A stretch of DNA of 64,000 nt, from contig SIJG01000004.1 in assembly GCA_023374025.1 (NCBI GenBank), positions 3,590,820 through 3,654,819 on the forward strand, written 5' to 3'. Shown one piece after another: positions 19,746 through 33,319 of the stretch (positions within the stretch are counted from its first letter, which is position 1; each line of letters opens with the position of its first letter). The position numbers and the translations under genes were made by a program. The stretch comes from Heterodera schachtii (taxonomy: Eukaryota; Nematoda; Chromadorea; Rhabditida; Heteroderidae). The notes beneath the pieces were generated by a model. The model was not told the origin of the DNA and did no database searches. It saw only the letters and a list, made by a program, of their open reading frames with translations.

Positions 19746-19866
19746 GGGACCGGGACCTGGTAGCGGACAATTGAGTACAACTGAGTACCCAAGTCATGGT
19801 TTGACTGGGACCGGGAAGCTCCCGGTTTTTTTCCGGATTTCCCAGCCAAATTCCCGGTTTTCCAAT
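19746..19866. repeat. GGGACCGGGA dyad patch
   Basis: GGGACCGGGACCTGG, then GGGACCGGGAAGCTCCCGG and TTCCCGGTTTTCC. GGGAAGCTCCC is near-palindromic. Open frames across it are chance. Confidence 0.65.
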
Positions 19867-19919
19867 GGTTGGGCTTATTCACCTTTTGCTCCAAAAGAAG
19901 GTGCAAATTAAATGCTAAT

Positions 19920-22900
19920 TAAATATAGTAATTAATTCTCATTAAGATGACGGCAATTAGCAAATGTTCGGGAATTTTTTCAATTTGGGTCGCAAAAGAG
20001 CAGTGTGTGAGTAACAATTAAACTTTCCCTTATAATTGATAGACTTTTTTAATTATACTATTTCTTACAGTACTTTTCTTTTTATTTTAGAATAAAATGT
20101 TGAAGCTGCTTTAGTAGAAGCTAATTCATGAATAGCCTGTTTCAAAATATTTACATAATCTGGAGACTGTTAGCAAGCATAAAATGAAAGTTTTTCCTAC
20201 TATTCGGAGCATTAAGAATAGGGCTGCCAACTCGACTGATTTATTTTGAAAATTTTCAATAAATTTGTTGATTTTCGATAAAAAATATCAAAAAGGCCAT
20301 TTTCATGTATAAATGCCACCAAAAACTCCCAAATTTTCAAATTTATGGCGATAGAATTTTATTGCTTATGTTGTTTATTTTTCATAAAAAAATTCTCAAA
20401 TCGCAAATTGATCATTTTTGGTGAAAATCTGTTACCATCAGTATATTATTGAATATAAAAGTGGTTTTTTGCTCTTCAATAAATTTGGTTGAGGGTTGGG
20501 CAAAGTTCAGGCACCAAAAAAAAAATAGATAAACAAAAAGTGACCATCAGGACCTTGCCAAAATATAAATTCTTTATCTATTGCATAAATAACATATTAT
20601 TACATATTTATTTTTTATAAATGATTAATTATTAATTAAGAAAAAACCTTTATTACTTGTATATTCATTAGAAAAATTGATTTCAAAATTATTATTGATG
20701 AAAAGCGTAAAAAAATAACATTATTCTCTTCACATTCAAATGCCTGCCTATAAATAAAAAATTTCAAAATTTTAAGAACAATTTAAAAATATTTAAAACT
20801 ATAAAAAACTATACACTAAAAAACAAATATATATAACGAATATAAAATATTTTAATAAAATAGCTGACTGTATGTCGTAATTATAATTGCCAAAAAATAA
20901 ATAAATTACATTAAAAACAGACTATTGATAAATACCACTCGAAATCTTTTTAATTCTTAATAATGTAAATAAAATAACAATAAATCTTTATAAATTAAAA
21001 TTTATAACTTTTGTGAAAAAGTAATATTTATCAGCTGCTCATGATCTAGAGAAAAATATTTTAATAAGATCTTCCAAAACCTTCACAATTTATAATTTAA
21101 TAAAATTAAATTTTAAACTTTATTTTTAAAATAATTTAAAAATATATACTAAAATCAATAAATATATTAATAATCAACCATTAATTTACATAATTCCCGA
21201 CATACTTAAACTGATTAAAAATATAAATGAATATGAATAAAAAATATTTAAATTATTTAAACTTACAAAAATACAAAAAATAATAAAATTATGAAAATAA
21301 AAAACAAAAAATATGAGTCGCAGCAAATTCTTAGAAACAATAATAAAGACAATTCTACAATTTAATTAAAAATGACAAAGTCAAAAAATGTTGTAATAAT
21401 AATTGTGGGCTGCTGAAAGCAGAAATTGCACATTTCAAATAAAAAACAAAATGTATTAAATTAGCTTTTTGCTAGATATAAGAGATCTCCTGAACATAAG
21501 AACGAATTATGTCGAAGCTTAAAACGTCATGACTCTGATATTTCTACTGACCTTGCATATGAACAGGATAAAAATGCTTAAGTCTTAGAAGAAAATCAAA
21601 AAACCGCAAATTCGTTGAAGTAATAGTTAAAAAGGCCAAGGATAAAATATAAATAATCAATAAAAAATACATATTACAATATGATAATGTACTTATTATC
21701 ATTGAAGAGCAGAAATGCGAATTTCAAAAAGGAAAAATACTACCATTATGCTTATTTTAAGAATACTATTAAAACTAATTCAATTTAATTCTTTTTAAAT
21801 AAATTAAATTCACTGGTTAAATAAAAAGCAGCTATTTTATGAATTAGAGAAAACCTTTTATAACTAATGACTCAAAATTAATGTGTCAAGATGGAATGAG
21901 AGAAACTGAATCGTGTTTGTGTTCGAAAATAAATTAATTTTATTCAAAGAAATTATTGATGAATTTATTGTTATTCTAATAAATTACATTGAAAATTAAG
22001 GTTAACTAATAAAAATTGCAAATATATTTAAAAACATTCAAAAACTTCCAGCCTAGTATTTAACATATTCATGTTTAAATATAATTTAAAATTTCTCAGT
22101 AAAGTTTTTAAATTTATGCCGAATAGAAATGCATTGGTAAAACGTTTATAATGTCGAATATAGTCGATTTACTTTTTAAAAAAATAAACATCTAAATTAA
22201 TTAAATTAATTAAAAACCTAAAACAATTTCAATAAAAATTTCAGAGCGAAACTTTAATTTAAACAAAAAACAAATTTTATAAAGAATAATTTAAGAATTT
22301 ATAATGCCAACAAAAATAAAAATATATTGTAATTAAGCTGCAATTTTTGCCATATTTTATTCGCATCAGAATGAGAGATGTAATCAACACAAGAGATCGT
22401 CAAAGCATTAATGTTGATATTTCGAGCCATGATACCTAATTGGATAAATTAAAATGAAAAATAAAGAATCATATAACTTATTTTAGATTACTAAGAAAAA
22501 ATTGACAGATTAAAACATCTTTTTGTTAAATTTTAAACAATTATAATGAATTATTATTAAATATTCACAATTTTTAATGAATAATCATTATTTAACTATA
22601 TTTTATAATCGAATAATGTTAAACATTATATTTCTTATTTTTATTTGTATCAATCGACTAGTGTTTAAACAATTTTCCATAATCGACTAGAGGTTAATTA
22701 AAAATAAGCCGACAAAACATTACGAAATTATAAAAAGTTCAATTTAAAAGAAATAAATGAAAAATGAATATTATAAAATTCTGAATATTTACTTGAATTT
22801 ATTAAAATTATAAAAAAAATATTTATATATAATGATTGATTTAATAAGTAATTGATAGAATAATAATAACACAAAAATTTCAGAATGAATAATTAATAAG

Positions 22901-23010
22901 TATAATAAAATTGCAACTTTTAAATGATTAAACTATAATTTATTATTTGATCGTTGTATGCTATTTTCATCAAAATTCAAACTTGAATATATGATTCAAT
23001 GCATAATAAA
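19920..23010. other. AT desert
   Basis: No gene recognised. TAGGGCTGCCAACTCG near 20,221 resembles a hAT-type end but has no partner. Higher-G+C phrases lie at 21,400-21,540 and 22,320-22,445, each inside long A-rich runs. Confidence 0.6.
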
Positions 23011-23017
23011 TATTAGA

Positions 23018-23117
23018 GCCCGGACGTGCCCGAGGGCCCGGCGGCCTTTAACCGGGCGGCCCGGTCCCGTTTTTTTGGAAAAAAACTTTCCCGGGACGCC
23101 CGGTAAAACGGGCTTTT
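23018..23117. repeat. CCCGG/CCGGG dyad patch
   Basis: GAGGGCCCGGCGGCC, ACCGGGCGGCCCGGTCCCG and TTCCCGGGACGCCCGG. It is followed by a purine-rich stretch (23,180-23,330), so GC dyads and a GA/CT tract again lie together. Confidence 0.65.
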
Positions 23118-23119
23118 TA

Positions 23120-24070
23120 ATGATTTCTGTTGTGTCCAAAGAACACAAATATTTATTGACAATAATAAATAATAAAAGTCTGAGGAGAGAGAGTGAATGG
23201 AGAGAAAAGGCAAATTGCGAATGAATGGGGAGAGAACCAAAAAGTGAAAGGACCGGTCACTATTTATGCATTCCGGCGGGCAGAGAGAAAGGAACAGACA
23301 TTGAGGGGAAATAGCGAGAAAAGAAAGAGAAAATAAATTAATGCATGTCTATTTTGTCTTATCCCAACATCTCCCTTTTTAAATATTTTGCCCGGGATTG
23401 ACAAGGTCGTATTTTGCTTTCGTCGTGTCCATGTCAAAGATTTGAGTTGGTTTTCTTTGACGTATTGTGTTGAATTGACTGAAATCAAAAGTGTTCAAAA
23501 AATTATTGACTTAAACAACAATTATATAATAAATAAATAATAAATTGAAAATTGGACATTTCTTGCCGACACTTTAAAAGGTAAAGATGGAAGTGAAGAT
23601 GCATTAATGAGGACAATGATGTAGGAGATGTAGCAATTAAGCTGAGTGAGTAAGCTAATTAGAATAATTGGCATTTTTTTTTGTGTCCAAATGGCGTTTT
23701 TTACTTATTTTTTCCGCGGCATAATTTTCGTTGAGGAACGCATGAAAAATAAATTTTTAGACAAAAATCTCTTCATTCGACATCACTAGTTGTCACAAGC
23801 TCTCTAAAAAACACAAACTTTTCATAACTGTTTTAATTTTGCGAAATTCCTTAACAAAAATGCTGTAAAAATTAAAAATATATCCCTTATAATGAAATGC
23901 TGAAAATTAAAAATAAGAATTAACTCAAAAAACAGATGGTAATTTTTTTTATTAATTTCGGTGTAATGGTTCTTAAAAATTATTACCAAAATTGTATAAC
24001 TCATTTATTAGTCAAATAAACTTTCAAATTCTGAAGAAAAAAATTTTAAGTCTATCAAATTAAAATTATT
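23120..24070. other. Spacer with purine-rich stretch
   Basis: 23,180-23,330 is rich in GAGAGA and GGAGAGA words. The rest is AT-rich. No gene. Confidence 0.6.
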
Positions 24071-24079
24071 TATATAATT

Positions 24080-24245
24080 CGATAGCCCTAAGCGTTCTTT
24101 ATTAGATCATCTAAATTTTAAAATAATTTTTTATTGAATTTGAACAAAGTTATGGCCAAAAATCCTCAAGGAATCAGGTTTGTGACAGTTTTGGTCATAA
24201 CTTTTTTGAGATTTGCAGGCTAATACTAAACAGTTAGGACTATCG
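24080..24245. repeat. Imperfect foldback repeat
   Basis: CGATAGCCCTAA near the left pairs with TTAGGACTATCG on the right, and AAAGTTATGGCCAAAA pairs with TTTTGGTCATAACTTT nearer the centre. The following GTGATACCAAGTTTGTTTAA is shared with 52,110-52,150 and 54,755-54,780, so this is a dispersed family. Confidence 0.6.
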
Positions 24246-24309
24246 AGTGATACCAAGTTTGTTTAATTTATTTGGCTTAGACAAAAGTTATGCGAACTTT
24301 AAAAAAATG

Positions 24310-27300
24310 TAACTTGTTAAAAAAATGGAAATGTGTGCCAAAATTAAGTCCCAAAGTAAATTATTTTTTTAACCTGCGAGTTTCGTTTAAATCTCGACAA
24401 AAAAACTCGAAAAAGCTGATAACATAAAAATTTAAATACATAAATAAATTTTAATAATGATTTTAAACAAAGATAAAGAAATGGTTGATTATCTTTACCA
24501 TAAATTTAAAAATGCTTATCTATGATTATTAAAAACATATTGTTAATGTTCTAGTAAATAAATAAAAATAATAATATGAGCAATTGAAAAGAACAATAAA
24601 AGAAAACAACATTTATGTAAATACTCAAAAATAAGTTTTTTAAAGAAATTCATTTAAAACACAATTATTAGTAGTCCGAGGAGTATTTTTATAAATACCT
24701 TAATTATAAAAAGTAAAGTTAAATGTCAGAGGATTTATTTAAAAGATGATTTAATGATAAAGTGCTTCTGCAAAAAAAGATTAAAACATATTTTTTTATA
24801 GGTTTTATAAGTTAAAATATTTTATTTTGATGAAATCTACTAAATTTACAAAACCAATAATTACATAAGCAAAATAAAGACAACCGGCATGCTAGAAAAT
24901 AGTTAACAAAAGTTTACTGTTGAAGAATTTCAACAAGAAATAATATTGGAGGTCCTACATAAGAGAATAATTAAAATATACACCACGCAGAGAAACAATT
25001 AAGATAAAAAATATAATGTATTTTATAAAAACATAAGTAAGCTGCGTTTAATCAATAAAAAATGATCTAATGTAAAAAAAAATTTAATATATTTAAAGGG
25101 AATTATTATTTATAGTCAGAAATGAATTTGTAAATCAATTCGCATTCTTTACTTAATAGTAGGAATTACACATATAAATTAAATAAACAATTAAGTTAAA
25201 ATTTATTTTAACTAAATATAAATTATACATAACAATGAAAAATTTTAAAGGCTGTGGAGTAGGTACATTATGAGTAAGGCAAATTTCAAATCATGAATTA
25301 ATTAATTTAATAAATTATTACCAAAAGATCTTGTTTTATGAAAAAATAAAAATAAATTCATCAAAAATTATATAAATTGCATCAGTAGAGAGCTTAAATT
25401 TAAGATTGCAAAGCTTATTTTTCCAATACTTTGACATCAGAAATTTAGCCTTTTTAAGCAAAACATTTAAACAAATTCCTGTTCAAATCATAGTAAATCT
25501 CAATTATTGTAAAAATGTGAAAAAAAGAAACAACAAACTTAAAAACGAGCTTTTATTCCCAAAAAAAATCGAACTGAATTTAAAAACTTCTTCAAGAAAT
25601 TCTTTAAAACATATTAATTAAATTTTATTTCATTTTATTATTTTATATTCTTGATTATTTAATTACAACTGCAATTTAAAAAAAAAATAAAGCATTTTAC
25701 ATTTTAGAAGATTATTGAAAAAACATTTACGACGCAACACGTTTAAAAAAATTTTAAATGTCATATTTTTTAGTAGCTTAAATCAAACAAAATTTACCAA
25801 TTGATAATTTTAATTTTTTTTTAAAAAAACTTGAAATAACTAATAAACAATCAGTTGGTTCACAGCAGTCTCATAAATTCAGTTGCATTTTACAAGAGAG
25901 AATAAAATATTTATTGGATCAAACGAAATTAATAATATTAATTTGGATGAAGGAACCCAACAACTCATTTTATATAAAATCGAGATTTAAACATGAGGAA
26001 AATAAATATAGGTCTATTTTTAAATATATACAAAATAAAAATTTCAATTTTAAATAAAAAAGTTTTTGCAACAAATAACTGTTTATATGTGTTGTACATG
26101 AACATTTCTAAAAAATAAAGAATAATTTACGAAATAAAAAAATTGCATTATATACTAGTGAAAATAAATAAATATATATGTCATTACATTTTATGATTCG
26201 AATATAAAAAATATTAAAAATTAGCAACCGCGATTCATTCGAAAAACAAATTAATTTTGCACTTGGCCAAGGTATTTTACCGTTTATTCAAAAAAAAAAA
26301 GATTAAAAATTAAATAAATTTGCCAACCAATAAATCTTATACTAATCTGCAACTTGGTGTGCCAACGTGGTGGCATAAAAATTATTGAAATAAAATTCGT
26401 TATAAATTAATTAATGACCAGAATTCCTCAGTAGAAAGAATTATTTTACTTACTTATCTGAAATTGAGAACAAAAAAACTCACAAAAAATTTTGTTAAAT
26501 GAAATTCATGAAATATAGAAAAATTAAAAAGAAATAAAAATATAATTAAAATATTGAAAAATGAAAAGAAATTTGCCAGTCGTCTCTGTAAAGTGTCTTT
26601 TCAAATCAGTTGTCCAATTTTATTTTTTTTGTACAACATTGTTGTTTATATAATTAATATAAAAACGACTTTATAAGTAAAAGAATAAATCAATAAGAAA
26701 ATAATTAGACTGAAAATTGATTAAGGTAAGAAAATATTTAATGGAAATAAAAAATATTTTCAAACCATATGTTACGGCTTTCGTTTTTTTAAATTTCTTT
26801 ACAAAAATGCAATTTAAATGAAAAAATTGATACAAAATTTCAAAAAAAAAAATGAAAAGATAATTAAAATTAAAATTGATACAAGAAATAAAAAAAGGTC
26901 TCGCATTAAATTAGACTTTTACATGAGTTAGGTCCCTGCGGAAATGTCAAGTATTTCTTAACCGAGCTCTCACCATGAGCAATTTAATTATACATTAGAG
27001 TTAAGCATTTGAATAAATCATGGCACAAAAAGGAAAATTATTGTTTTTATTAAATTAAATAATCTTAATTCTAATTTCAAGTAATCAAAAAAAGTTAAAT
27101 AAATTAACAAATTAATGAAAAAAAATAAATAAATGAAAAAATTTAAAAAATTATTCAATAAATTCAATAAAAATATTGGTATAATAAAAAATTATAGCGA
27201 TTTTAATATTATAAGTACATTAATTTAAAACAATTGAACTTAGTACAGGAAAACTTACACCAAAATATCAACCCGGACAAGTATTTGAAAGAAAAAAAAA

Positions 27301-27489
27301 AATTAAAGAATTAAATCAAAGTTGGATAAATTTTTTCTTAAAATAAATCAACCGAAAATAAAAGATAAATAATAGTATGAATTAAAAATTTTTAAACATT
27401 TTTTTTGTTTATAAACACATAAGAACAATGTAAACTAATATCTAAAGATTAAAAAGATAGGGAAAATCACATATATAAATAAATATAAA
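24310..27489. other. A-rich desert with duplicated segments
   Basis: No gene. 25,570-25,760 is a diverged direct copy of 38,110-38,290 (shared CGACGCAACACG/CGTCGCAACACG). 25,845-25,960 and 26,550-26,720 match the minus strand of 42,600-42,720 and 43,250-43,410. The frame at 25,406-25,621 is probably chance. Confidence 0.6.
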
Positions 27490-27530
27490 CTAGCGCAGGA
27501 GCGCTCGCTTCGCTCGCGCCCTCGCGCTAG
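27490..27530. repeat. GC-rich palindrome before the pyrimidine array
   Basis: CTAGCGC and GCGCTAG are the outer arms; the inside, GCGCTCGCTTCGCTCGCGC, can also fold. It is a GC island in very AT-rich DNA and directly precedes the 1.8-kb CT array. Confidence 0.85.
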
Positions 27531-27539
27531 ACAAATCAA

Positions 27540-29345
27540 AAATTTCTTTCATTTCTTTCTCTTCCTCTCCAATATACTCTTCTCTTCTTCTCTCTAGCAC
27601 TCTCTCGATTTCCCCCCGCTTTCTCTCTCCCTTTTTCTCTCAAACTCTCTCGCTCACCCTCTTTTTGTATCTCTCCCTCTCCCTCTCTTTGTCTCTCACT
27701 CTCTCCTTGTCTCTTTATCTCGCTCTCTCTTTCTTTGTCTCTCACTCTCTCCCTCTCTTTGTCTCTCATTTTCTCTTACTCTCTCTCTTTTCTCTTAATC
27801 TTTCTCCCTCTCTGTTTCTTTCTCTCGCTCTCTCTTTGTCTCTCTCTCACTTTCTCTCTCTCATTCTCTTTATCTTTCACCTTCTTTACCTCTTTGGCTC
27901 TCCCTCTCTTTCTTTCTCATTGCCTCTCTCTTTCTTTCTCTTTGTCTCTCTCTCTCTCACTTTCTCTCTCTCTGTCTCTCTATCTCTTTCCTTCTCTTTG
28001 TCTCTATCGCTCTCTCTTTCTTTGTCTCTATATGTTTCTTGCTTTATTTCTCTTTTGTCTGTCTCTTTCTCTTTATTTTTCTCTCTTATTTTTGTCACTC
28101 TTTCTCTCTATCTTTTCTCTTTATCTTTCTCCCTCTTTTCTTTGTCTCTTTCTTTCTCTCTCTCTCTTTCTTTTTCTACTTTCTATTTCTCTCTCTCTCT
28201 CCTTGTCTCTCACTCTCTTTCTCTCTCTGTTTGTCTCTCTCTCTCTCTCTCTCATTCTCTCTCTGTTACTTTCTCCTTTTTCTCTCTCACTTTCTGTCTC
28301 TCTCTCTTTCTCTCTCTCTCTTTCTTTCTCTTTGTCTCTCTCTCTCTCTCGCTTTCTCTCTCTTTCTCTTTTGTCTCTATCTCTCTCTCTTTCTTTGTCT
28401 CTATATGTTTTCTTGCTTTCTCTCTCTCTTTGTCTGTCTCTTTCTCTTTATTTTACTCTCTTACTTTCTGTCACTCTTTCTCTCTATCTTTTCTCTTTAT
28501 CTTTCTCCCTCTTTTCTTTGTCTCTTTCTTTCTCTCTCTCTCTTTCTTTTTCTACTTTCTATTTCTCTCTCTCTCTCCTTGTCTCTCACTCTCTTTCTCT
28601 CTCTGTTTGTCTCTCTCTCTTTCTTTGTCTCTCTTTATTTCTCTATCTCTCTTTGTCTGTATCTCTCTCTCTCTCAGTTACTCCCTCCATCTCTTTGTCT
28701 CTCTCTTCTCTATTTCTTTGTCTCTCTTCCCTCTCTTAGTTTCTCTATCTTCTCTTTGTCTGTATCTCTCTCTCTCTCAGTTACTCCCTCCATCTCTTCT
28801 CTCTCTCTCTCACTATTTCTTTGTCTCTCCTCCCTCTCTTTGTCTCTCACTCTCTCTTACTCTCTCTCTTTCTTTCTCCCGTCTCCATTCTTTGTCTCTC
28901 ACTCTCTCTGTCACTTTCTCTCTCTCTCTCTCTCTTTCTTTCTCTTTGTCTTTCTCTTTCTTTGTCTCTCTCTATCTGTATCTTGCTTTCTCTCTCTCTC
29001 TTTCTCTCTCTTACTCTCTCTCATTCTTTATCTCTCTCTTTTCTCTTTGTTTCTTTCTCCCTCTTTTCTTTGTCTCTCTCTCTTTTTTTTTCCTAACTTT
29101 CTCTCTCTCACTTTCTTTCTCTCTCTCACTCTTTGTCTTTCTCTCTCTCTTTCTTTCTCTTTGTTTCTCTTCTCTCTCTGTTCTCTTTATTTTATCTTTC
29201 TCTTTTCTATTTATCTTACCCCCTCTTTTCTTTGTCTCTTTCTCTCTCTTTCTTTCTTTTCCTAACTTTCTCTCTCTCTTTGTCTCTCTCACGCAAGCTC
29301 TCTCAAACTCTCTCTTTCATACTCTTCTCTCCCCCACCCTTTTTC
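27540..29345 (+). repeat. Pyrimidine-rich (CT) array, 1.8 kb
   Basis: Almost pure C and T with TTTGTCTCTCTC-like words. It contains longer copies: about 28,060-28,245 recurs at 28,436-28,621 (offset 376), and 28,640-28,700 recurs near 28,745-28,800 (offset 103). The long open frames through it, all S, L and F, come from its composition and are not genes. It may form triplex or other non-B DNA. Confidence 0.95.
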
Positions 29346-29349
29346 AAAT

Positions 29350-31930
29350 CATTTTTTTACGCGAAAAATTCCCGCTAATTCAAACTATTTACAAAGCCGG
29401 ACAGACATTCTTTCACCAATTATATATAGGATTAATAAAACAGTTGCAATGATCATGACCATAAATTTTTTTATACATATTAATTATTTACTATATTTTT
29501 TTATTTAAAAACACAAAAAACCAAAATTATACCAAAATTTATTAAAATGACTTATTAGAGATTAAGATTAAACTGAAATTTAAAATTGATATGAATGTGA
29601 AAAAAAATACGTGAATATGTAAAATATTAAATAAGTAAATGTGTGCGTGAAAATTTTTATTATATAATACAGTAATTATATAACATTAATTTTTATGAAA
29701 TTTAAACCAACATGAAGAAAGACAAATGCAAATCAGAAATGCTTTATTAAAAACAAAAATGATATTAAAAAAATTAATAATTTATAATAAAGAAATTAAT
29801 GAGTTAAAACTATATGTATTCGATATTTAATGTTTTTATTATAAATAAATATTCATACTCCAAATAGTACAGGTGAATAAAAGTGTAAAAGTAAAAAATA
29901 CTATAACGATGCTAAAAAATTAAAAGTAAAAATATTTATTTTTTCTTTGAATTAAATGATTTATTTCATTTTAAAATATTTTATATTTATTTTCATTTTT
30001 TTTAAAATTATCAACAACAATTATATTTGTCAAAAACCCTCTTTTTTGCGAAAAAGAGTTTTTTTGTTTTTTTACTAATGATTTTAAAAAAATAGCATTT
30101 ATAATATTATTTTTGTATCTTTTTAAAAAATGCAATTCATTAAACAATGAAACCAAAATTCTATACTTGACCAAACATAAATTAATAAATTAATTTTGAG
30201 ATAAATTATATAACTAATATTAATCAAAGATATTTTCGTCAAATACATAAAAATAAGTAAATTATTATAAGAAAGGTATGGTAGCATATCAATTTAACAA
30301 AATATAAAAAAATTGCTTGCTCTCAGCCAAGAAGTTTGGCAGCAGCCATGAGACTTGACATGAATTTTAGAAAATGTCGATAAAGAATTTTGTTTGTTTC
30401 ATACAAAATAATTACATAATTTATAAAAAGTAAAAAGTATAAACAGTTAATTTAATAAACATTATCAAATACTAATAAAATATATCTATTTTATCGGTAA
30501 AAATCGACCTAGAATCGAATGTATATTTTTTTAAAAATTTTGGAAAAAGCCCCAATTGACTTTTTTAAAATTTTAAAATGTTTTTAGGCTCTGAAAATAA
30601 AAAACTAGAAAATAGATGCTAATAACATACATAAAGTTATTTATTTATTATTATTTTAATATAATTTTAAAGTAAACTAAATAATATATGTAAATTAATT
30701 TAATTAAATATTGTATGTAGGTTTTTCTCTTTTGTGAATACCAATAAAAAAAATTTCGGATTCATGCACATATTCATCTTATATGCAAATAAAAATAAAA
30801 TAAAAATATAAACATTAATCAATGAAAAAGTATTAATCAATTTGAATAAAACAAATAAAATTAGCGCAATCAATAAAATGGTAAAAATATTTCAATTTTT
30901 CGAATAAAAAAATTCAAATTATAAGAAAAAGCAAAAAGAAATTTGATAAGGCCAAACACAAATTAATTTTTGAATATTTTTATAAATTCATATAGAACGG
31001 ACACAATACGATTATATAAAGTTTTGAAAGTGAACCTGTGATTTGTGGCATCTATTTAGACTGTTAAATGTTATCACCATTGACGCACAACCCATGGAAG
31101 TGATATGAATAAATTAGTTAGTGCTAAAGTAAACAAAGATGACAAAGTCCTAACCTAAATAAATTCAGGGATTTAAAATGTAAAACAATAATATTACAAC
31201 TAAATATGACAAAGTGATGAAAAATTAAAAGGAAGGGATGGAAAAATTCGATCCGCCCGATCTCAAGTACTTGGCATTACGTTCTCCGGCTATAATCAGT
31301 TTAAGTTAATGAATAAATTTCAAAAATTATTTCTAATGCCAATACAAAGAATAAAGAAAAATTCATTAAAATAATATTTTGAAACAAAAAATCAATTATG
31401 AATATTAACAAAGACAAAAAATACCAAACTTCTTAATTTAAAAAAATAATATAAAATTGAATTGGCCCAAAAAGAACATAAGTCTATTAAAAATTATTTT
31501 TACATTAATTAATTTAATAAATAAAAAATATCATATTATCGAAAAGAATATAATTTAAACAAATTTGACAGATATTTATCAATATTATTATTTTGAACAA
31601 AATCAATTCAATAATACTTTTTAACCTTATTTTAAAAATTTGAGTTCATAAAAGTAACTAGAAAATTCAGTAAATTAATTTATTATTATTTAAAGATAAG
31701 CAATGTAAATTTTAAAAAAATCAAAAAAAAATTGAAGAGAAATTTGCAAGTAAAAAAAAAACAGATTGGAAGTCATCAAAAAAATATACCAAAATATGGA
31801 GGTGATTTACTTAATAAAAATAAATTCAAAAATAAAAAATAAATTTGTGTTTTTTAATAAAAAAACAATTAAATAGAACATTAATAACCTAATTTAATTC
31901 ACATGATTTTGTCATGAATCAAATTCTTAT
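29350..31930. other. A-rich desert
   Basis: No gene recognised. Higher-G+C phrases lie at 30,310-30,360 (with GCCAA/TTGGC), 31,030-31,100 and 31,235-31,310. Confidence 0.6.
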
Positions 31931-31935
31931 TTTCA

Positions 31936-32200
31936 GATTTCGTCCAAATTTGTGCTGAAGAAAAAAATGGACGAATTTATGAAAACGGATTGCCAATTAT
32001 TCGAAATTATTTTCTTGCTAAATGGCAGATATAAAGCAAATGACAAATTGATATTGCAGACAAAAATGTCTGCTCGAGCGCTGGAGAATGAATTTGGCCC
32101 AATATTTTGGCATTACTAAAACAAAATTCATGACCCAATTGCGAAAAATGGTGAAAAAGATAATCATTTGATAGTTGTGCCTGGAGTACCATCTAATCTT
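31936..32200 (+). pseudogene. Exon-like region, unknown product
   Basis: It begins just after TTATTTTCAG, a strong splice-acceptor match of nematode type. One frame then reads CAEEKNGRIYENGLPIIRNY followed by FLAKWQI and a TAA. Another frame is open further and includes LQTKMSARALENEFGPIFW. G+C is higher than in the flanks. No donor, start or family could be recognised, so this may be a decayed exon. Confidence 0.3.
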
Positions 32201-32259
32201 TATTAAAATCTGATAGATCAGGATATATCGATCGCACCGATTTTAACGAATCCATAAGT

Positions 32260-32600
32260 TTTTGAAAATGGGGTCGGTCTTATTGTTCACTATTTCCCTT
32301 TTTTCCAATCTGCATTCTTCTCAACTTTGTGGCTTTCGGCTCATTTTTTGTTTTTAAGAGCAGATTTGGCTAAATTTTCAAAATGAGGCTTTGGTGCTTT
32401 GTGTGGTGGTTTTTGCAATTCCTGATATGTTTTATGTGTTTTTGGAGAAAATACCCAAAAAAGGTTTATTATTTTGTCGAAATCTGTTAACATATCGCAT
32501 TAAAAAATTTCAAAATTTTGGCGCAAATTTTCTCTGGCGGCACGTATCGGCATTGCCGTCATCTCCTTCTGAAATTTTGAAAATAAAATGACATAAAAAA
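32260..32600 (-). repeat. Diverged copy of GC-hairpin repeat
   Basis: TCTGTTAACATA near 32,483 and GGCGGCACGTATCGGCATTGCC (32,536-32,557) are the decayed palindrome and hairpin of the common module, in the same order as at 3353-3414. Element ends were not found. Confidence 0.6.
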
Positions 32601-32609
32601 TGAAGATGG

Positions 32610-33195
32610 AAGACAGTGAATTATTGGGCCATATAAATTCAACTATGATTTCTCATGCTCAAAATTTTATTAAAATGTTAATTTCTGGTAAAAAAAACTA
32701 AAGATGATGATAATCATCGACAATATAAACATTAAAACTTTCACTCTTATTTTTTGCTTATTGAATAAATTTCTTTAAAGGAGATTTTTAATAATAAGTA
32801 CATGAATTTTTGTTTTTACTTTTTCAAAAGGTAAACTGTTTGTCAGGCAATTTAGTAACATTGGTTGAGAATTTTTCCTAAAATTATTAAAATATGACAA
32901 TCTTAGTGAACACAATAAGCCTACGTATTAATATTATACATCTTATTCTCCTGATATTCTGCATTGCTTTGCACAATTTCGAAAAAATTCTTCCCGTGGA
33001 AGATTCAAATTCTCAAAATTGAAGGTGAACGATCATTTAATGCCATATTTTATGATACGGATTTATAGTAATTGAAACATTTTTTCTGCAGTTTTTTTGA
33101 TGAGAAAGGCACGAAAAACCTTTTTTTTATTCCGAAAATCAATCATTCTAGCGACACATTCGTCGCTCGGAATAACTACCTATTCGGACTTGGTT
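32610..33195. other. AT-rich spacer
   Basis: No gene or repeat recognised. Confidence 0.6.
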
Positions 33196-33319
33196 CTTTT
33201 CCGTTTGGGGGCCCCAAGCAACAATTTGGGCCAAAATATAATCGAATGGATTCGCATGGCGCGCGAGTTTTTGTGACGTTTTTAATTTAAATAAATGTTG
33301 GGGCCCCCAAACGGAAAAG
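33196..33319. repeat. Perfect 20-bp inverted repeat
   Basis: CTTTTCCGTTTGGGGGCCCC at 33,196-33,215 and its exact reverse complement at 33,300-33,319 enclose 84 bases. Around them, CGGACTTGGTT and GTACCTCGGAC are not part of the pairing. It could be a young hairpin MITE or a small-RNA precursor. Confidence 0.85.

Noticed and set aside
20221..20520. hAT-type element starting TAGGGCTGCCAACTCG
   Set aside because: No inverted right end within 1 kb.
27665..29452. 595-codon open frame rich in S, L and F
   Set aside because: It is a translation of the CT array. Several frames on both strands are open through it, as expected without A or G to make stops.
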